Source of the DNA: Flabesymbios commensalis
Taxonomy: Eukaryota; Annelida; Polychaeta; Terebellida; Flabelligeridae
Length of the DNA: 64,000 nucleotides
NCBI GenBank assembly: GCA_964017125.1
Contig: OZ024902.1
Coordinates: 38,553,836 to 38,617,835, forward strand
Direction: 5' to 3'
Positions 58,591 through 64,000 of this stretch are shown piece by piece (within the stretch, counting starts at the first letter, position 1; each line of letters opens with the position of its first letter). A program made the translations under genes and the position numbers. The notes below the pieces were generated by a model that did no database searches, had not been told where the DNA came from, and worked only from the letters and a program-made list of their open reading frames with translations.

Positions 58591-60670
58591 GTGTGCTACG
58601 GTCCCACGAGGTTTTTTAAGCCTCCCGATGCTCAAATTTGTTGCGATTGGCAAACCAGCCTGTCATCTTTGATTGATAAAAAATATCGCCAGAGCAGCGC
58701 CATCGCCAGGGCAGCGCCACTATGCACCAGTGGTTCGGCGAATGATCGGCGACGTACGCGAGTAATCGCCATGCTTCGCCAAGGCATCGGGACATTGAGA
58801 AAAATTTCAATGTATGCATTGAAATTTTCTCCCGATGTTTTGACGCCAAATACCATCGGCGATATATCGCCGAACAGCGCGAGCAGTCGGCGAATATTCG
58901 GCGATGTACACCAAGGCTAAAAATGTCCCATTCACATCGGCGACACATCGGCGACAAATCGGCGATGCTCGTGTAAACATCGGCGATGCATATTCGATGT
59001 GATAATATCGGCGATGGTCTGGTGATCCATCGCCGATCCATCGCCAATGTTCCCGAGCTGCTCGGCGAAGCATCGGCGGTGCTACAGCAATGCTTCGCTG
59101 AGCGTTAGAAATCTTCCTTCTGATTGGCCACCGATGATCACATGTGCACTATTATAACCCAGGTTGAAAGTGATTGCAATCAGGTATTAACAATATAATT
59201 TCTAAAACCTATAAATAAATTATGTCATGACCTCATCCCAAAGTCAAAATAAGAATATAGGCCTATAATCGAATAAGCAAAATCAGTTTTATTTCTGTGA
59301 AATGATCCCCGAGCTGCTTAAGTTCGATGACCTTGAGTGATGCTCAAAGGTGAATCTTTAATATTGTGGGGAACCTCCGTGACCGAGAGATAGCGTGCTG
59401 GACCTCAGACCGCCAGAACTCGAATTTCGAATCCTGTGTCTGGAGGGCAGTGTCATTTCATTCTGGCCCGGTTTAGCCTATATGTGCACAAAGGTGGCCT
59501 AAAACCTCATTCATTTCATTTCAAAGGTGAATTTGATACAATTATTTAACATTATTTTTATTTATTCTAATTTTGTCTAATAAATTTTATGCGTAAGAAC
59601 AATGCGTCATTATCAATAACAGTTGCAAAAAACTATTTTATCGCATTCATTCTAATTTAAGTGCCAAATAAAAGAGGATAATCGAATGTAGGCTTTTTTG
59701 AAATATTCACTAACTGCATTATATTTCATACGAAATCGGTTTTCTATTTAAAGTTGTTATGGAGGATTGCCACAGTATTGTTTGTGTGAAGCACGTGCAT
59801 ATGTTGTCATATATAGTGATACATGCTATTAAAAAATTACGCATATAATATTTTTTGCGCAACTGCTAAGAGTATGGTACTGGTCTGTCGTCTCCTGGGA
59901 GTGGCTCTGGGGGATTAAGCATTAAGATTTTAAGTTTTGCCTCATTGACCACCAATAACGGTAATAAAATGTTGTTCCCCGCACATTAGTCTGGATAAAC
60001 AAACATATTAACGCCGCCAAATGACACGCCTCTCAGAAGAGAGAGATGTTTTAATGTTGGCACGCCCTCTGCAATATTAGCCCAGTCAAGAGAGCTAATA
60101 CAAATCATCATGGTATATTATTATGCATTTGACCTTATAAATAATTGACAAAATAGCAATATTTATAATCAAATTTTTTTTCTGAGGTTGCTGGTATAGG
60201 TGAAATTGATGTGAATAATCTAGCAAAAATAGAACAGTGTAATGGAAAGGTAATAGACTATTACATATTACTTGACCATCTATATATATATATTACTATT
60301 ACTTTATATCAGCCTACTATTACACCATTCCTTCTCTCAACAACGCTCCATATCCCATCGCCATGACGTCGTCAAGACATCGGCACGATATCGTCAAGAC
60401 ATCCCCATTACACGGCGACGCATCGCTGAAGGATCACCGACCGTCGCCGATGCTAAAAGTACATCGTAAACTGTTAGCCGATGTAGCGCCGATTAATCCT
60501 CGAATATTCGCCGATGCATCGCCGAATAATCGGCGATGCATCGGTGATACTTCCCCGAAGGTTCCCTGAAGGTTCGCCAAGACATCGCGTGTGAGTTTTC
60601 TCGTGGGACCACACGTTCGACATCGGCACCCATCGCCAGCACGTAATTTTTATCGCCAGTGCATCGCCGC
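58591..60670. mobile_element. Transposon-like element with CGGCGATG-rich ends
   Basis: GTGTGCTACGGTCCCACGAG at 58591 is inverted, with one gap, as CTCGTGGGACCACAC ending 60614. Both end regions (58680..59110 and 60340..60670) are packed with ATCGGCGATG and its complement and are much more GC-rich than their surroundings. A hairpin (AAATTTCAATG tatg CATTGAAATTT) lies at about 58802..58828. The middle contains a SINE (59356..59521) and AT-rich DNA, with no transposase that I recognise. The segment GCGATTGGCAAACCAGCC near 58643 also occurs outside the element at about 58305. Confidence 0.55.
59356..59521 (+). mobile_element. Composite SINE, 5'-truncated, copy 6, with target duplication
   Basis: CAAAGGTGAAT at 59345..59355 and 59522..59532. 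The body starts near the second tRNA-like module (GACCGAGAGATAGCGTGC, TTCGAATCCTG) and has a small internal deletion before CTGGCCCGGTTTAGCC. Confidence 0.9.
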
Positions 60671-61689
60671 AGCATTACAAAGTTACGATGCATAATGTGA
60701 TCATTGCATATTGCGATGATTGGGAAATCAGATGGCGGCCATCTTTAATTTATTCAAAATATCATTTTGCTATTACCACGATTACCATAATTTCTATCTT
60801 CAATAGTTGCAAAGTTACGATGCATAATGTGGTAATCAGCTACTTGTTACTTAGCACATAAGGTGAATTTGCTTGGAATGGATATAGCTTGATGCGCCTC
60901 AATGGCAGCTCAGCTGTATATCTCCCAGGAGACTCAGTTGTAATTTAAATGATAACAGGCCTTGCTAAGTTACTCTCGATGTTCAGCGCTCTGAACAGCC
61001 ACCGGCTGGATGAATGCGCTATATAAGATTTCATTCATTCATTCATTCATTCATTCATTCATTCATTCATTCATTCATTCATTCATTCATTCATTCATTC
61101 ATTCATTCATTCATTCATTCATTTATTGTTTCATTCATTTATTCATTCATTTATTCAGTCGGCAAATCACATGAGCTCATAGATGTGATTATACAGAAAT
61201 TCATTTCTGACAATATTTATAACTTTTTCTGTTTATTATCTGTCCCGAAGTTATGGGGCATAATGTGATAAGCGGCAAATCATAATTATAGTGGTCATTT
61301 CGAATTTATACAAATTAGGTCTCTTATGAAGGATGGTCTCCCTCCAAAAAATATCACAAAGTGTATCATAAGGAGTCACTGTGCCCAATGTGGTGAGTTT
61401 ATATCAAAATGCACATCGCTGACATTATCCATGGACTAAATAGTCAAGGAGAATGCTCGTTGGACCCCTTAAAAAAACTAGTTGTTGAGATTATTGCATT
61501 TTTTCGTACATTAGGATCCCTAGAAACAGATTCCGGATGATGACATCAAATTCGCCTGGAGTATTTTTTTTAATTAGCATAAATCCAAGATGGCCAGCAT
61601 TAAAATAGGTTGGAGCACAACTTTGTAACCACACCACATAGAACATTATGTAATACCACTTCTTCCCATAATTTGGACCCAGGGAATAG
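60671..61689. other. Repeat remnants and an (ATTC)n microsatellite
   Basis: A SINE-like 3' end (GGATGAATGCGCTATATAAG) at about 61007 runs straight into (ATTC)n at 61027..61150. AAAGTTACGATGCATAATGTG occurs twice (about 60677 and 60812), and a looser version follows near 61250, suggesting diverged tandem units. No exon. Confidence 0.6.
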
Positions 61690-63420
61690 ATTTAGATGAT
61701 ATAGTTAGTGATTTGATGAGTTTTTCAAGGTCAAAGGTCATTTTCAAGGTCACTCGGTGCTAAAATAGGATAGATCAGCCAATGTGTGGACCAAACAAGC
61801 CATCATTTGTTATTATGTATATCTAGCTTGGTTATAGGAGCGTATGAATGTGTTATATAGCTATTAGAAGTGACAAGGGGTTCAAGGCGGAACTTCGCAG
61901 GTCAAGGTCAAGTTATACAGGGTTTTTCCCTCATCTTAACCCGTTTAGCGCCGAGCTCGACGCACCACTTCTACCCCCAACCGCCAAAATCCCAGGAGGG
62001 GGAGAGAAAACATGCTGGGTATTTTGTACTGCCCGATGTTTCTAAACACTCCAGCAGAATCCCAGACTAAGAGCCAATAATGACATGTGATGATGTTGTG
62101 GTTTAACAGGGTACAACTACAAGGTCACATCAAGGTCAGATTAAGGTCATTTCAAGGTCAAATTGGTATAAAAACGTAATTTGTTTTACTTTTACCGATT
62201 TTAAACTGATGTGTGGTGCAGGAAAGTATGAATAATGACTTCTGTTCACACATTCTTTCTCGGGTACCATTTCGACACGCACCTCAATGATTTTTGGGAC
62301 ATTTTTAGCCTGGTGGGGGTAAATACCCCTTGGTATTCCTCTTATCACATCCCTTTCCCAACGCTGGAATGAATGAAAAAAATACTATAATGTAGCAGTG
62401 TGGGCTCCCATAACAACTCCCATGAATCGGGTAAGAAAGTTGCCATAGGCTGGTGCTGTGCTTTACTGGGGTACCACCCCAAGGTCACTTTAAGGTCATC
62501 TCAAAGTCACTGCAAGGTCAAACTGGCCAAAAACATGATTTTTAGGATTTTTTATCGATTCTAAACCCATTTGGGGTGCAGATGAGTATTACAAATGACT
62601 GTTGTTGCCACATTATTAGTCGGGTACCATTTCACCACGCATCGCAAGGGGTTGGTGCGCAATTTCAGCCTTGGGGGGTGATTACCCCCTTGGTATACCC
62701 TCTATCACACCCCTTTCCCAAAGCTGGAGTGAATCAACAAAATTACTGAAATGTAGCAGTGTGGAACCGCAGCTTGACCCTCTATGACAACATAAGTATG
62801 GATACCGCTTTGGTTATGAAAGGTGGCATGAACTGGTGTTGTGCTTTATTTGGGGTATCACCCCAAGGTCATATCAAGGTCACTGGAAGGTCAAACTTAT
62901 AAAACATGATTTTTGGGGTTTTTATCTATTCCAAACCCATTTTGGGGTGAAGGTAAGTTTTACAAATGACTGCTGTTGACACCTTATTGGTCGGGTATCA
63001 TTTCATCACATATCACATTTCAGCATTGGGGGGGGGGGGGCGATCACCCCCTTGGTATTCCCCTTATCACACCCCTTCCCCAACGTTGTAGTGAATCAAC
63101 AAAATTACTAAGCTTTAGCAGTGTGGAACATCAGCTTCAGCCCCCATGGCAGAATTGGGTATGAAAGATGACATGGGTTGGTGCTGTGCTTTACTGGGGT
63201 ACCACCCCAAGGTCACATCAAGGTCATCTCAAGGTCACTGCAAAGTCAAACTAAAAAAACAACACCACACCACACATTGCAAGTATGCAATTTCACCCTT
63301 GGGGGGTGATTATCGCCTTGGTATTCCCCTTATCACACCCATTTTCCAAAGCTGGAGTGAATTAACACAAGTACTAACATGTAGCAGTGTGGTGGAACTT
63401 GACCTTGAATCACCAAAATA
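61690..63420 (+). repeat. Tandem array, unit 345 to 385 bp, with phased AAGGTCA motifs
   Basis: Four units are anchored by the first AAGGTCA at 62121, 62481, 62865 and 63209. Each unit has the order: cluster of AAGGTCA motifs, ACATGATTTTTRGG, CCCATTTKGGGTG, TCGGGTACCATTTCA, CTTGGGGGGTGATTACC, TATCACACCC, CCAAAGCTGGAGTGAAT, TGTAGCAGTGTGG. The fourth is shortened. Looser motifs also occur upstream at 61727, 61734, 61746 and 61904. No coding frame is shared between units. Confidence 0.88.
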
Positions 63421-63489
63421 ATATTATAATTGAATTTTTAGATAAAAATTCCACGAAAAAAGGTATTACACACGGAACTGGCTCCCTAC

Positions 63490-63985
63490 CCTGCTTCTAT
63501 GTTTGATTCCACAGACATGATGCAAATGGCCACAAAGTCGACACTCAATAATGACTTGCACGTAAATGTGTCTGGGAGATCCTTTGGGAAACAAACCACT
63601 GTTATTTATGACGTTTCAGCTTTGCTGTGGACAATATCTTGCCCTCAAATAAAGGTACTCTGGGTGATTTCATCGTGGAATTTAAATTAATTGTTAAACA
63701 TGGCCTGACCCAGGGAAATGTTGTGTTGTTTTTTGACGGCATTACACCAATAGTACAAAATCATACATGCGCATGCTCCGTCAGGAAAAAAAATGGTGGA
63801 TGTCTTGCACACATCCTCAATGCTGAAATGCCCTTACCACCTAAAACCTCAATCCTCGGCGTCACTAAAGAAAAGGTGCATCTTAATAAGATGCTTGCTG
63901 GTGATTGAACCCAAGTTGTATAGGCATGCCACTGCGAGACAGATGCACAGCCTCACTGTTGCTGGTACCGAAGATGTCCTTGTTG
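63490..63985 (+). pseudogene. Decayed coding sequence at the right edge, family uncertain
   Basis: Successive segments in more than one frame look coding: a start with CFYVxFDSTDMMQMA-like order, QTTVIYDVSALLWTI, then VVLFFDG and HILNAEMPLPPKTSIL. They recall a repeated protein family of marine invertebrates with an N-terminal SLFD and VVFDGY followed by MPLxxKKxxFLxxxxNK; I cannot name a function. The stop at 63906 and changes of frame indicate a broken copy. It could be a dead transposon gene or a dead host duplicate. The sequence runs off the window. Confidence 0.4.
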
Positions 63986-64000
63986 AAATAGTAGGTGCCA

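Noticed and set aside
61014-61268. Frame with FIHSFIHS repeats
   Set aside because: Translation of the (ATTC)n microsatellite.

Overview
The window looks like repeat-rich, AT-rich, intron-bearing genomic DNA of an invertebrate animal, probably marine. I cannot name the phylum. I found no host protein gene that I can defend. What fills the window is mobile and repeated DNA: a large virus-like element, two foldback-type elements, a composite tRNA-derived SINE in at least six copies, several families of palindromic MITEs, a three-copy segmental repeat, and long simple or tandem arrays.

The centrepiece is a nearly complete Polinton (Maverick) of 17,580 bp at 17552..35131. It has an exact 6-bp target duplication (ATTAAC) on both sides, AG...CT ends and long terminal inverted repeats. 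The plus strand carries, in order, a two-exon protein with two PC4-like domains, a packaging ATPase, a small helical protein, a conserved 198-residue Polinton protein, a DDE integrase with C-terminal chromodomain, a probable minor capsid protein, a basic protein, the major capsid protein (F54H12.2-like) and an adenain-like protease. The minus strand carries a four-exon protein-primed type B DNA polymerase with N-terminal zinc fingers, and an unknown single-pass membrane protein. Integrase and capsid frames are whole. The element as a whole shows about three breaks, so it looks like a young fossil.

The Polinton sits inside one copy (B) of a large repeat. B runs from 16690..17551 and resumes at 35132..42450. 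Copy A is at about 10765..16650. Copy C is inverted at about 52400..56470. A and C lack the Polinton at the matching place, so they act as paralogous empty sites.

Layout: 1..1348 unassigned with a perfect hairpin; 1351..4954 foldback-like element 1; 5221..5535 SINE; 5640..10620 MITEs and unassigned DNA; 10765..16650 repeat copy A; 16690..42450 copy B with Polinton and SINEs; 42450..47110 MITEs; 47110..48062 a 950-bp block of tetranucleotide arrays with large inverted symmetry; 48126..51894 foldback-like element 2; 52400..56470 copy C with a minisatellite and SINEs; 57000..60670 fragments and an element rich in CGGCGA; 61690..63420 a tandem array carrying AAGGTCA motifs at an exact 11-bp period; 63490..64000 a decayed coding sequence.
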